Shown here: positions 1-8,390 of the stretch, in pieces
Layout of the letters: every line of letters starts with the position of its first letter
How positions within the stretch are numbered: position 1 is the first letter of the stretch
Assembly: GCF_006547065.1 (NCBI RefSeq)
Contig: NZ_CP041243.1
Location: 1,379,001 to 1,443,000 of the forward strand
DNA from: Brevundimonas sp. M20
GTDB taxonomy: Bacteria; Pseudomonadota; Alphaproteobacteria; Caulobacterales; Caulobacteraceae
Direction of reading: 5' to 3'
DNA length: 64,000 nucleotides
Position numbers and translations under genes: made by a program
The notes under the pieces: model-generated
What the model was told of the DNA's origin: nothing
Database searches by the model: none
Seen by the model: the letters and a program-made list of their open reading frames with translations, nothing else

Positions 1-1040
1 TGCTGGACGCGCCGCACAGCCGCGCCGGTTTCATACCAGGGCCTTGTCCGGTTCACGATGGCCACGACAGAGAGCATCACCGGCACCTCGATCAACACCC
101 CCACGACCGTCGCCAGCGCGGCCCCGGACTGGATGCCGAACAGGCTGATCGCCGCCGCCACCGCCAGTTCAAAAAAGTTGCTGGCGCCGATCAGGGCGGA
201 CGGCCCGGCCACGCTGTGCTGCTCGCCCGACAACCGGTTCAGCAGATAGGCCAGCCCGGAGTTGAAATAGACCTGGATCAGGATCGGTATGGCCAAAAGA
301 CAGATGACCAACGGCTGGGCCAGCAGCTTCTCCCCCTGGAAGCCGAAGAGCAGCACCAGGGTCGCCAGAAGGGCCACGATGGAGGCGGGTTGAAGAACCG
401 CCAGAACACGCTCGAGCGCATCTCCCCCCCGCGTCAGGGTCAGGCTCCGCATCATCTGGGCGATCATGACCGGCGCCACGATGTAGAGCAGCACCGACAG
501 GGCCAGCGTGACCCAGGGCACGGTGATGGCCGACAGCCCGAGCAGCAGGCCGACGACCGGCGCGAACGCCACGATCATGATCGCGTCGTTCAGGGCCACC
601 TGTGACAGGGTGAAGTTCGCGTCGCCCCGGGTCAGGTGGCTCCACACGAACACCATGGCCGTGCAGGGCGCCGCCGCCAGCAGGATCAGCCCGGCGATGT
701 AGCTGTCGATCTCGGCCGCCGGCAGCCAGGGCCGGAACCAGACCGACAGGAACAGCCAGGCCAGCAAGGCCATCGAAAACGGCTTCACCGCCCAGTTCAC
801 GAGAAGGGTGACGCCGATCCCGCGCCAGTGCCGCCCGACTTGCGCCAGGGCGGAGAAGTCGACCTTCAGCAGCATCGGAATGATCATCAGCCAGACCAGC
901 CCGGCGACCGGCAGGTTGATCGACGCCACTTCCATTGCGCCGAGCGCGGCGAAGGCGTCAGGCGCCAGCGCGCCGAGCGCGACGCCGACGATGATGCACA
1001 ACAGCACCCACAGCGACAGGTAGCGTTCAAACACCGACAT
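1..1040 (-). CDS. acr3: Arsenite efflux permease, ACR3 family (partial, C-terminal end cut by window edge)
   Basis: Arsenite efflux carrier of the inner membrane, ACR3/bile-acid-sodium symporter superfamily, extruding As(III). The open frame from the ATG at 1040 stays open for 346 codons to base 3; ACR3 proteins are usually about 345-360 residues, so only the last few residues are missing. It is strongly hydrophobic, with about ten membrane segments, and carries the family signature around residues 123-133 (AAAPCTAMVFV) with the conserved Cys126. The start overlaps the stop of the upstream acetyltransferase gene (TGATG), so it is the last gene of a leftward arsR-arsN-acr3 unit. Family assignment is firm; the exact C-terminus is unseen. 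Confidence 0.93.
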   Translation of the reverse strand, partial: MSVFERYLSLWVLLCIIVGVALGALAPDAFAALGAMEVASINLPVAGLVWLMIIPMLLKVDFSALAQVGRHWRGIGVTLLVNWAVKPFSMALLAWLFLSVWFRPWLPAAEIDSYIAGLILLAAAPCTAMVFVWSHLTRGDANFTLSQVALNDAIMIVAFAPVVGLLLGLSAITVPWVTLALSVLLYIVAPVMIAQMMRSLTLTRGGDALERVLAVLQPASIVALLATLVLLFGFQGEKLLAQPLVICLLAIPILIQVYFNSGLAYLLNRLSGEQHSVAGPSALIGASNFFELAVAAAISLFGIQSGAALATVVGVLIEVPVMLSVVAIVNRTRPWYETGAAVRRVQ

Positions 1041-1468
1041 CAGGCGACCACTGTGAGATGCATGAGCGTCGCGCTTGCGGGGCAGAGGTTCGCGAATTGG
1101 CGCGTCGTCCGCAGGATTTGCGGAGCGTCATCGCGCGAGGCGCGCTCGAAGCCGCAGGAGGCGAAGAAATCGGCGGCGTCGGTCGTCAGCAGCCAGACCT
1201 GCGAGGCGTCGTTTTCGGCGGCTTGGTTGCACAGGACCTCAACCATGCGGCGGCCTTCGCCTCGGCCCCGCACGGACGTTGGCGCCACGAGGGAGCGCAG
1301 CATGGCGTGGGGTCCGCGAAGGGTGAAACCGCCGAAGACGCCCGCATCGCTGACAAAGAAGAACTGACCCTCATCGCTCAGATCATCGACCGGCAGACCC
1401 GCGTCTGTCAGGGCAGATAGAAACTCCGACCATGTCGGCTCGGTGGGGTTCAGGCGATTGAGCGTCAC
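1040..1468 (-). CDS. arsN2: ArsN2-like GNAT N-acetyltransferase
   Basis: 142-residue GNAT-fold acetyltransferase. The acetyl-CoA loop is seen as SVRGRGEGRRMVEVL in the centre of the protein, and the C-terminal part has the typical FFASCGFERASR segment. I chose the GTG at 1468 because it overlaps the arsR stop (GTGA), although the frame stays open upstream to 1552 inside arsR. ArsN-type enzymes acetylate the amino group of arsenic-containing amino acids such as arsinothricin; the ars context supports this. The substrate is inference from family and neighbours, and another amino-group substrate is possible. Confidence 0.8.
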   Translation of the reverse strand: MTLNRLNPTEPTWSEFLSALTDAGLPVDDLSDEGQFFFVSDAGVFGGFTLRGPHAMLRSLVAPTSVRGRGEGRRMVEVLCNQAAENDASQVWLLTTDAADFFASCGFERASRDDAPQILRTTRQFANLCPASATLMHLTVVA

Positions 1469-1821
1469 ACGCGCACCTGTGGCGGACAGCACATGGCCCT
1501 GGCGATCACGTCGCCCAGCGGGGTGCAGATATTCGGCGACCCTTCGCAGCAATCCTCCAGCAGGAAGGCGAGCAGATCGGTCATCCGGCCATAGTCGGCG
1601 GTGTAGATGATCGAGCGACCGTCGCGGGTGGAGGTCGCCAGCCCGGCCCGCGTCAGGACGGTCAGATTGTTGGACAGCGTGCTGCCCGCCATGCTGACAG
1701 CCTGACCCAGCCTGCCTGCCGCCAGGCCGTCAGGCCCGGCGCGAACAAGGGTGCGGAAGATCGCCAGTCGCCCCTCGTGGGCAAGGGCGGCCAAGGCATC
1801 AATGGCTGACTTCGATTCCAT
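1465..1821 (-). CDS. arsR: ArsR-type metalloregulator
   Basis: 118-residue winged-helix repressor (ArsR/SmtB family). The helix-turn-helix covers roughly residues 33-60 ([21 protein letters not shown]) and is followed by a beta-wing. The As(III) site is probably the C-terminal cysteine cluster: Cys91, Cys92 and Cys99, with an extra CC at 111-112. This resembles the C-terminal-Cys class of ArsR rather than the R773 type with CxC in the DNA-binding helix. It is divergent from arsH with only 38 bp between the chosen start codons, so one operator could control both units. It is expected to derepress on As(III). Confidence 0.92.
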   Translation of the reverse strand: MESKSAIDALAALAHEGRLAIFRTLVRAGPDGLAAGRLGQAVSMAGSTLSNNLTVLTRAGLATSTRDGRSIIYTADYGRMTDLLAFLLEDCCEGSPNICTPLGDVIARAMCCPPQVRV

Positions 1822-1859
1822 ACTTCACGAATAGACGAAATATGTGGCATGGGAAAGCC
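1822..1859. promoter_or_regulatory. Divergent arsR/arsH promoter and probable ArsR operator
   Basis: 38 bp separate the arsR ATG (1821) from the preferred arsH ATG (1860). This is the only non-coding DNA in the cluster, so it must hold both promoters or serve as a shared one. An imperfect inverted repeat, TTC-ACGAATAGAC-GAA, lies at 1824-1839 and is the best operator candidate. No experimental consensus is being claimed. Confidence 0.45.
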
Positions 1860-2585
1860 ATGACCGATTTCCCCGCCCTTGCGCCCGAGTTTCTGGACCA
1901 TCCGACGCTGGACCGGTCGGAGCCCATCGCCTTCGACCATCCGCCACGCTTCCTGCTGCTCTACGGGTCGCTGCGCGAACGCTCCTACAGCCGGTTGCTG
2001 GTCGAGGAGGCGGACCGCCTTTTGCGGCGCTTCGGAGCCGAGACCCGCATCTTCGATCCGCGCGGCCTGCCGCAACCCGACGACGCCGAGCCTGACCACC
2101 CCAAGGTTCAGGAACTGCGCGAGGCGTCGATCTGGTCAGAGGGCCACGTCTGGTGCAGCCCCGAACGCCACGGCGCCATGACGGGCATCTTCAAGTCGCA
2201 GATCGACTGGCTCCCCCTCGAAAGCGGAGGCGTCCGGCCGACGCAGGGCCGCACGCTCGCCGTTATGCAGGTGAACGCGGGGTCGCAGTCGTTCAACACC
2301 GTCAACCAGCTTCGCGTGCTGGGCCGGTGGATGCGGATGATCACGATCCCCAACCAGTCGTCGGTCGCCAAGGCCTATAACGAGTTCGACGACAACGGTC
2401 GGATGCTGCCCTCGTCCTACTACGACCGGCTCGTCGATGTGATGGAAGAGCTCTACAAATTCACCCTGCTGACCCGAGGCCGTGCCGATCACCTCGTTGA
2501 CCGCTACAGCGAGAGGAAGGCGCGCGACGTTCCTGCGGCGGGGGCTGAGCCTCTGGCCTCCATTGCCGGGACACCGTCGCTCTGA
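1860..2585 (+). CDS. arsH: ArsH NADPH-dependent FMN reductase / organoarsenical oxidase
   Basis: 241-residue flavodoxin-like protein of the ArsH family. ArsH proteins oxidise trivalent organoarsenicals to less toxic pentavalent forms and have NADPH:FMN reductase activity. The FMN phosphate loop is visible as [14 protein letters not shown] near residues 33-46, and the family block [19 protein letters not shown] follows the middle. The ATG at 1860, with GGGAAAG just upstream, matches ArsH N-termini better than the ATG at 1842, which adds MWHGKA. With Acr3 and the ArsN2-like enzyme it makes a locus covering inorganic and organic arsenic. Confidence 0.93.
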   Translation: MTDFPALAPEFLDHPTLDRSEPIAFDHPPRFLLLYGSLRERSYSRLLVEEADRLLRRFGAETRIFDPRGLPQPDDAEPDHPKVQELREASIWSEGHVWCSPERHGAMTGIFKSQIDWLPLESGGVRPTQGRTLAVMQVNAGSQSFNTVNQLRVLGRWMRMITIPNQSSVAKAYNEFDDNGRMLPSSYYDRLVDVMEELYKFTLLTRGRADHLVDRYSERKARDVPAAGAEPLASIAGTPSL

Positions 2586-2923
2586 CCGTCCGCCCGGAGG
2601 CGTGAATGGGAAGCCACCTCAAGGCCATCAGCCCATACGACCTTTTCTGACGCATCGGCCCCTTTTGCTTGCGGCCCATGGGCCGCGGCCGCCCAAGACC
2701 TGATCAAGCTGTTCCCTCGCAGGCCCGCTCCGGCGGTGCGCGAGCCGAGATGCTGGTGTTGGAAAGTTTCTTTGTCTCGATGTAAAAGATGCTTGACGTT
2801 CTTCTGGCCGTTTTGGTAAAGCTTGCTTGTCAAAACGACGCGGGAGCTTGTCATGACTGATCACGGAACCGGCTGACAGGGCCCTCGCGACCTCACCCCA
2901 ACATCTTGAAAAGGAAGACGATA
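2586..2923 (+). promoter_or_regulatory. Leader region of the TraB-family gene with promoter-like elements and a short uORF
   Basis: 338 bp without a gene. A sigma70-like TTGACG (2793-2798) and TAAAGC (2816-2821) are 17 bp apart. A small palindrome AAGC-TT-GCTT (2819-2828) overlaps the -10, and TTGAC/GTCAA are inverted at 2793-2797 and 2829-2833. Downstream, a seven-codon ORF (2853-2876) follows a GGGAG ribosome-binding site. This suggests a regulated promoter, but all elements are read by eye. Confidence 0.35.
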
Positions 2924-3889
2924 ATGAACCTCCAGATCGCTCTGGGGCGCGCCGCCTCACGCCTTGAATCCGCCGCCGCCGGTCTTCTGATCGGGCTCGC
3001 CGCCGGGACCGTCCTGCTCGCCGTCCCGGCCCATGCCGCCGAGGCTCCTAGTCAGGCTGCCCCGGCCCCCGTCGCCCGCGCCGCCGGCGACGGCCCCGCC
3101 CTTTGGGCGGTCCGCGACGCCGACTCCACCGTCTATCTGTTCGGAACCGTCCATATGCTGAAGCCCGGCACGGCCTGGGGCTCGGACAAGGTCGACGCCG
3201 CCTTCGACAGCGCCTCGGAGCTATGGCTCGAAGTCACCAACCCGGAGGACCAAAGCGAGATCGGTCCGCTGGTCCAGCAGTGCGGCCTGTCGCCGGATCG
3301 CCCCCTGTCCAGCTGGCTGACCCCGGAGGAGAAGGCCCGGCTTGATTCGGCGGCGACCGCAGCGGGCGTGTCTCCGGCCCAGATCGACCCGATGCGTCCG
3401 TGGCTCGCCGCTGTGATGATCTCCAGCGCCCCGCTGAGGGCGGCGGGTTTCGACCCGGGTCTGGCGGTCGAGCTGAACCTGCGCGGTCGCGCCGAGGCCG
3501 CGGGAAAGCCGGTGCGCGGGCTGGAAACCATAGGTCAGCAGATCGGCGGGTTGGCCCGGATGAGCGATGAGGGCCAGCGGGTCTATCTGCGCCACTATCT
3601 GGCGACACGGGACCGGTCCCCCGCCGATCTGGACCGCGCCGTCGCCGGCTGGGCGTCCGGGGATGTGTCCGTGATGGCCGACTTCGCCCGCGAGAATGGC
3701 CGGGCCATCTCCGAGGAGGCCCACCAGATCTTCCTCGTCCGCCGCAACGCCGACTGGGCGAGCCAGATCCAGACCCTGATGCAGGGTTCGGGCGTCAGCT
3801 TCATGGCCGTGGGCGCCGCACACCTGGCGGGCGACGACAGCCTGCAGCAGATGCTGACGGCCCGAGGGCTGACGGTGACGCGGGAATAG
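2924..3889 (+). CDS. TraB/GumN family protein (secreted)
   Basis: 321-residue member of the TraB/GumN family (metal-dependent, protease-like Tiki-related fold). The ATG at 2924 follows AAGGAAG at ideal spacing; an upstream TTG at 2906 lacks one. The N-terminus has a signal-like hydrophobic stretch (about 19-35) ending AHAAEA, so export to the periplasm is likely. The family motif GTVHML is at 74-79 and the second conserved block GAAHL at about 297-301. Both carry the His residues shared with Tiki proteases. Function in bacteria is poorly defined. It is monocistronic and converges on the aminotransferase gene. Confidence 0.85.
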   Translation: MNLQIALGRAASRLESAAAGLLIGLAAGTVLLAVPAHAAEAPSQAAPAPVARAAGDGPALWAVRDADSTVYLFGTVHMLKPGTAWGSDKVDAAFDSASELWLEVTNPEDQSEIGPLVQQCGLSPDRPLSSWLTPEEKARLDSAATAAGVSPAQIDPMRPWLAAVMISSAPLRAAGFDPGLAVELNLRGRAEAAGKPVRGLETIGQQIGGLARMSDEGQRVYLRHYLATRDRSPADLDRAVAGWASGDVSVMADFARENGRAISEEAHQIFLVRRNADWASQIQTLMQGSGVSFMAVGAAHLAGDDSLQQMLTARGLTVTRE

Positions 3890-3930
3890 GTCGCCGGGAA
3901 GGGGAGGGGGCGAACGCCGCCTCCCATCGG

Positions 3931-5058
3931 CTATCGTGAGACGAACCACGCCTCCATCCGCCTCAGCGCCTCCTCGACCTCCGCGGTCGATACGGCGAAG
4001 CTGAAGCGCATGAAGCGCTTTCCTTGGACCGGGTCGAAGTCCACCCCCGGGGCCGTCGCCACCCCGGTGTCGCGCAGCAACTGCTCGCAGAAGGACAGGC
4101 TGTCGTCGGTCAGGTGGCCGATGTCAGCCCAGATGTAGAAGGCGCCGTCCGGCGGCGCGATGGAGCGCAGGCCCAGGGCGGGCAGGGCCGCCAACATCCG
4201 CTCGCGATTGCGGGCATAGGTGGCGACGTAGCCTTCCAGCACTTCGGTCTCATCCATCGCCGCCAGCCCCGCGTGCTGGGCCAGCGAGGGCGCGGTCAGG
4301 AACAGATTGCCGATGCGGGCGCGACAGGCGGCGACACTGTCGTCCGGCGCCACCAGCCACCCCAGCCGCCACCCCGCCATGCTCCAGTATTTGGAGAAGC
4401 TGTTGATCACAAAGGCGTTCGGGGCGAACGACAGCATCGACGACGTTGGCCCGACGTAGCTGAGCCCGTGATAGATCTCGTCCGAGATGATCCGGATGCC
4501 CCGCTCCGCGCAGACCGCGGCGATGGCGGCCTGCTCGTGTTCGGCGATGATGGTGCCGGTCGGATTGGCCGGGCTGGCCACGATCAGGCCCGCGGGCGCC
4601 GGATCGAGCGCCGCCACGGCCCCGGCGGTCAGCTGGAACCGCACCTCGGGGCCGCAGTCGATCTCGACCGGGACCATGTGCAGGGCCTTCAGGGTGTTCC
4701 GGTAGGCGACATAGCCGGGCCGGGCCAGGGCGATCCGGTCGCCGGGCGCGAACGCCGCGTTGAGGGCCAGCACGAGGGCGGGCGAGGCCCCGTTGGTGAT
4801 CAGGACGTTATCCGGCTTGACCGTCGCCCCGTAACGCTCGTCGTACAGCCGGGCGATCCGCTCGCGCAGGGGCGTGCTCTCCCAGTACCCCATGGCGTCC
4901 GTGTCCAGCACCCGATGCGCCTCGGCGATGGCGGCGGGCGGGGCGCCGGTGGACGGCTGGCCGAACTCCATATGGATGATCGACCGTCCCTCGGCCTTCA
5001 GGGTGTGGGCCAGACGGCTGATGCCGATGGCGCGGAACGGGTCAATGTCGGCGGTCAC
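3931..5058 (-). CDS. Pyridoxal-phosphate aminotransferase, class I/II
   Basis: 375-residue fold-type I aminotransferase. The PLP Schiff-base lysine is Lys223 in NSFSKYWSMAGWR, the ring-binding Asp is Asp193 (ISDEIYHG), and Asn165 sits in SPANPTG. These are all the residues expected of an active enzyme. The sequence does not tell which amino acid it uses; aspartate/alanine-type or aromatic transamination is possible. The start is one base from the ksgA stop, so it is cotranscribed with ksgA and the pdxA/surA/lpt genes. PdxA upstream makes PLP precursor, but that is a coincidence of context rather than proof of linkage. Confidence 0.88.
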   Translation of the reverse strand: MTADIDPFRAIGISRLAHTLKAEGRSIIHMEFGQPSTGAPPAAIAEAHRVLDTDAMGYWESTPLRERIARLYDERYGATVKPDNVLITNGASPALVLALNAAFAPGDRIALARPGYVAYRNTLKALHMVPVEIDCGPEVRFQLTAGAVAALDPAPAGLIVASPANPTGTIIAEHEQAAIAAVCAERGIRIISDEIYHGLSYVGPTSSMLSFAPNAFVINSFSKYWSMAGWRLGWLVAPDDSVAACRARIGNLFLTAPSLAQHAGLAAMDETEVLEGYVATYARNRERMLAALPALGLRSIAPPDGAFYIWADIGHLTDDSLSFCEQLLRDTGVATAPGVDFDPVQGKRFMRFSFAVSTAEVEEALRRMEAWFVSR

Positions 5059-5059
5059 G

Positions 5060-5932
5060 TCAGGTCCGCTTGCGTCGCATCAGGGGCGCGCCGCCGTCCG
5101 TCGGGGCTGTCGGCTGCGCCTGTCCGGCGAAGGCGCGGGCCAGTCGCAGGAAGCCTTCAAGGCTGATCACCTCGGCCCGGTCTTCCGGCGAAATCCCGGC
5201 GGCCTCGCACAGCTCCGCGCCGCCCAGCTGCTTCAGGCTGGAGCGCAGCATCTTGCGGCGCTGGCCGAAGGCGGCGGCGGTGACCCGCTCCAGCGCCTTC
5301 AGCAGGGCTTTGCCCGGCCGATCCTCGCGCGGGACCAGATGCACCACGGCGCTGGCCACCTTCGGCGGCGGGGTGAAGGCAGCGGCGGGCAGATGCATCA
5401 CCAGCCTAGCCTCGGCCACCGCCTGCGAGATCACGGCCAGACGGCCATAGGCGTCCTCGCCCGGCTTGGCCACGACCCGCTCGGCCACCTCCTTCTGGAA
5501 CATCAGCGTCAGGGAGGCGGGCGTCCACGGTCCGGTCAGCCACTTGATCAGCAGCGGCGTGCCGACGTTGTAGGGCAGGTTGGACACCAGATGCGCCGGT
5601 CCCTCGACCAACTGGTCCTCACGCACGTTCAGCGCATCGGCCTCAACCACGGTCAGCCGTCCGGCGCCGTCGTCGAGTTCATTGAGCAGGGGAATGAAAC
5701 GCGGGTCCTTCTCGACCAGCACCACCTTGCCCGCGTCGCTCTCCAGCAGCGCCCGCGTCAGGCCGCCGGGACCGGGACCGACCTCGACCACCGGACGTCC
5801 CTCGAACGGTCCGGCGAAGCGCACGATCTTCCGGGTGACGTTCAGGTCCAGCAGGAAGTGCTGGCCGAAGCTCTTCTTGGCGGAGAGCCCGTGGGCGTCG
5901 AGATGTTCGCGGAGGGTGAGGTCAGTGGTCAC
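5060..5932 (-). CDS. rsmA: 16S rRNA (A1518/A1519) dimethyltransferase RsmA/KsgA
   Basis: 290-residue S-adenosylmethionine-dependent dimethyltransferase that dimethylates two adjacent adenines in the helix 45 loop of 16S rRNA late in 30S assembly. The SAM-binding motif I is at 50-60 (EVGPGPGGLTR), the acidic motif II follows (VLVEKDPRF), and the catalytic N-L-P-Y signature is at 118-121. The length is normal for the family. It lies directly downstream of pdxA (9 bp), as in many proteobacteria where surA-pdxA-ksgA is a conserved string. Confidence 0.96.
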   Translation of the reverse strand: MTTDLTLREHLDAHGLSAKKSFGQHFLLDLNVTRKIVRFAGPFEGRPVVEVGPGPGGLTRALLESDAGKVVLVEKDPRFIPLLNELDDGAGRLTVVEADALNVREDQLVEGPAHLVSNLPYNVGTPLLIKWLTGPWTPASLTLMFQKEVAERVVAKPGEDAYGRLAVISQAVAEARLVMHLPAAAFTPPPKVASAVVHLVPREDRPGKALLKALERVTAAAFGQRRKMLRSSLKQLGGAELCEAAGISPEDRAEVISLEGFLRLARAFAGQAQPTAPTDGGAPLMRRKRT

Positions 5933-5941
5933 GAACGCTGA

Positions 5942-6946
5942 CTAGCGCACCGCGCGCGCCGCCGCCATCACCCCGGCCAGCCGGATCGCCGCGATCAGGC
6001 TGTCCGGGCGGGCGAGGTTCTTGCCGGCGATCTCGAAACCCGTGCCGTGGTCCGGCGATGTGCGCACCACCGGTAGGCCCAGCGTCGCATTGACCCCGCC
6101 CCAGAAGTCCAGCGTCTTCACCGGGATCAGGGCTTGGTCGTGATACAGGCAGATGGCGGCGTCATAGGTGGCGCGCGCCTCTTCGTGGAACATGGTGTCG
6201 GCGGGCAGGGGGCCGGCGATGATCAGGCCTTCCTCGCGCAGGGCCTCCAGCGCGGGGGCGATGATCTCGATCTCCTCCAGCCCCAAGGCCCCGCCTTCGC
6301 CCGCGTGTGGGTTCAGGCCCGCGACGGCCAACCGGGGGCGGGCGATGCCGAAGTCGCGTTTCATCGACTCGTGGACCACGCGGGCGGCGCGCTGGATGCG
6401 CTCGGCGGTGACCAGTTCGGGAACCTCGGCCAGCGGCGAATGGATGGTTACCAGACAGGCGCGCAGGTCGCGCGCCGTCAGCATCATGACCGGCCCCCGT
6501 GTGCCGCCGAACGGGATGTCTGCGGTCAGCTCGGCGATGAACTCGGTATGGCCCGGAAAGCGGAAGCCGGCGGCATAGAGCGGCGCCTTGGCGATCGGGG
6601 CGGTGACGACGCCCGAGGCTCCGCCGGACAGGACCAGATTGACAGCCTGTTCGATCCAGTCGGCGACCGGCCCGGCGTTGATCGGGCTCGGAGCGCCGGG
6701 CGTCACCGGACCGGGCAGAGGCTGGTCCAGCACCGGAATGGCGCGGGCGAACACGCCGGGCGCTTCGCTGATGTCGGGAATGGACTGGACCGGTTGGCCT
6801 TGCGCACGCAGCAGGGCGGCGTCGCCGATCGCGGCGAAGACCGGGCCGTCGGCTTTCAGGGCGGCCCACGCCTTGGCGATGATCTCCGGCCCGACGCCCG
6901 CCGGCTCCCCCATCGAGAGCGCCAGCGGGGCGGACGGAGGCGTCAT
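5942..6946 (-). CDS. pdxA: 4-hydroxythreonine-4-phosphate dehydrogenase PdxA
   Basis: 334-residue NAD-dependent dehydrogenase of the DXP-dependent vitamin B6 pathway. It oxidises 4-phosphohydroxy-threonine to the precursor that PdxJ condenses with DXP. Recognised from ALSMGEPAGVGPEI at the N-terminus, the metal-ligand regions FPGHTEFIAE and NPHAGEGG, and the C-terminal DHGTGFEIAGK block. The start overlaps the last base of the surA stop (TGATG), so translation is probably coupled to surA. Confidence 0.96.
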   Translation of the reverse strand: MTPPSAPLALSMGEPAGVGPEIIAKAWAALKADGPVFAAIGDAALLRAQGQPVQSIPDISEAPGVFARAIPVLDQPLPGPVTPGAPSPINAGPVADWIEQAVNLVLSGGASGVVTAPIAKAPLYAAGFRFPGHTEFIAELTADIPFGGTRGPVMMLTARDLRACLVTIHSPLAEVPELVTAERIQRAARVVHESMKRDFGIARPRLAVAGLNPHAGEGGALGLEEIEIIAPALEALREEGLIIAGPLPADTMFHEEARATYDAAICLYHDQALIPVKTLDFWGGVNATLGLPVVRTSPDHGTGFEIAGKNLARPDSLIAAIRLAGVMAAARAVR

Positions 6947-8289
6947 CAGTTCTTGTACTCGATCAGGGCGTCGTCACGCAGGTCGCGCATATAACGGCGG
7001 CCCAGGGTGGCGATGTTCTGACGGAACAGCTGGTTTTCGACGGTGCGGGCGTCCGGAACTTCGGTTCCGCCGACCCGACGACCGCACACGGCCAGCAGGT
7101 GAATGCCCAGCGGCGTGCGAACCGGCGAACTGATCGAGCCGATCTCGGCCGAGCGGGCGACTTGCTGGAACTGCGGGGCCAGGTTCTGGACGTCGGTTTC
7201 GCCCAGATCAGCGCCAAGCAGGCCCTGCTCGGAGCGGGCGCGGGTCAGGATGTTGTCGCAGGTCAGCTGGCCACGAATGGCCTCCAGACGTTGCGTGGCG
7301 GCCGTCACCTCGGCTTCGGTGGCGGTCTCCGGCAGTTCGACCATCACCTGTTTCATCGACACCAGGCTGGCCGAAGCGCCGTCACGCTTGTCGCGCATGT
7401 AAACGATATAGACACCGCCTTCGACCGGGATCGGACGCGACAGCTGTCCGGGCGCCAGTTGATCCAGCGCGGTCTGGAGGTTGGGCTGGACGGTGCCTTC
7501 GACGACCCAGCCGGCGTCACCCCCGCGGGTAGCCGACGGCGCGGCGGAGAACTGCTGGGCGACCGCCTGGAAGGGCGCGCCCTGCACCATCTGGGACACC
7601 AGCTGGTTGGCGCCGTTGAGCGCCGCCTGCTGCCCGCCGACGCGGCTGGCTTCGATGTAGATCTCGCCGATCAGATACTGCTTCTTGGTCGCGGCTTCGT
7701 TGATCTGGCGAAGAGCGGCGTCGACCGCCGCCCGGCTGACGCGGGCGCGGCTCTGGAAGCGCCCGCCGACCAGTTGCGACCAGCCGATCTGGGTGCGCAG
7801 TTGTTCGCGGAAGGTCTGGGGACGGATGCCGCCCTGCGCGAGGTACTGGAGGTAGTTCTCGCCGCTGGTGCCGACCTCCTGCGCCATGGACGCGATTTCG
7901 CGATCAACTTCTTCATCGCTGACGACGAGTTCTTCGTACTTGGCGAGCTCCTGACTCTGCAGGCGTTCGTCAATCAACGCGTTCATCGCCTGCTGCTGGA
8001 TCGCCGGGATGTTTTCGGGCGTCGGCTGGACCTGCGTCATGGCGATGAGCAGCAGCATGCGCTGGCGCAGGTCATAGCCCGTGATGACGCTGTCATTGAC
8101 AGTGGCCAGAATGCCATCGGCCATCTGGAACTGCGGCGCTGCCGCCGGAGCGGCCGGCGGGGCTTGTCCGGCGGCGGGGTTCAGCGTGCCCGCGGCGGCG
8201 GGAGCTTGTCCCGGAGCGGTCTGGGCTACGGCCGACCCGGCCAGCAGGGCGGCCATGGCCACGCCCGTCAAATAACGCTGCAAACGCAT
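6946..8289 (-). CDS. surA: Periplasmic peptidyl-prolyl isomerase / OMP chaperone SurA
   Basis: 447-residue exported protein with a signal peptide (MRLQRYLTGVAMAALLAGSAVAQ) and an Ala/Pro-rich spacer to about residue 50. The SurA N-terminal chaperone domain (ILATVNDSVITGYDLRQR onward) follows, then parvulin-like PPIase sequence in the second half (GDAGWVVEGTVQP, IPVEGGVYIVYMRDKR, PVRTPLGIHLL). SurA escorts outer-membrane proteins, LptD among its best known clients, and lptD is the next gene upstream. It is somewhat longer than E. coli SurA at the N-terminus because of the proline-rich segment. Confidence 0.92.
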   Translation of the reverse strand: MRLQRYLTGVAMAALLAGSAVAQTAPGQAPAAAGTLNPAAGQAPPAAPAAAPQFQMADGILATVNDSVITGYDLRQRMLLLIAMTQVQPTPENIPAIQQQAMNALIDERLQSQELAKYEELVVSDEEVDREIASMAQEVGTSGENYLQYLAQGGIRPQTFREQLRTQIGWSQLVGGRFQSRARVSRAAVDAALRQINEAATKKQYLIGEIYIEASRVGGQQAALNGANQLVSQMVQGAPFQAVAQQFSAAPSATRGGDAGWVVEGTVQPNLQTALDQLAPGQLSRPIPVEGGVYIVYMRDKRDGASASLVSMKQVMVELPETATEAEVTAATQRLEAIRGQLTCDNILTRARSEQGLLGADLGETDVQNLAPQFQQVARSAEIGSISSPVRTPLGIHLLAVCGRRVGGTEVPDARTVENQLFRQNIATLGRRYMRDLRDDALIEYKN

Positions 8290-8390
8290 TTCAGTCCTGG
8301 TTCCTCATGCGGCGCCGCCGGTTCGACCGCGGGGATTGCACGCATCGCGCAGCCCGAGTCGCGCGTCGGTCAGCGCCCGTCGCCCTGTCC

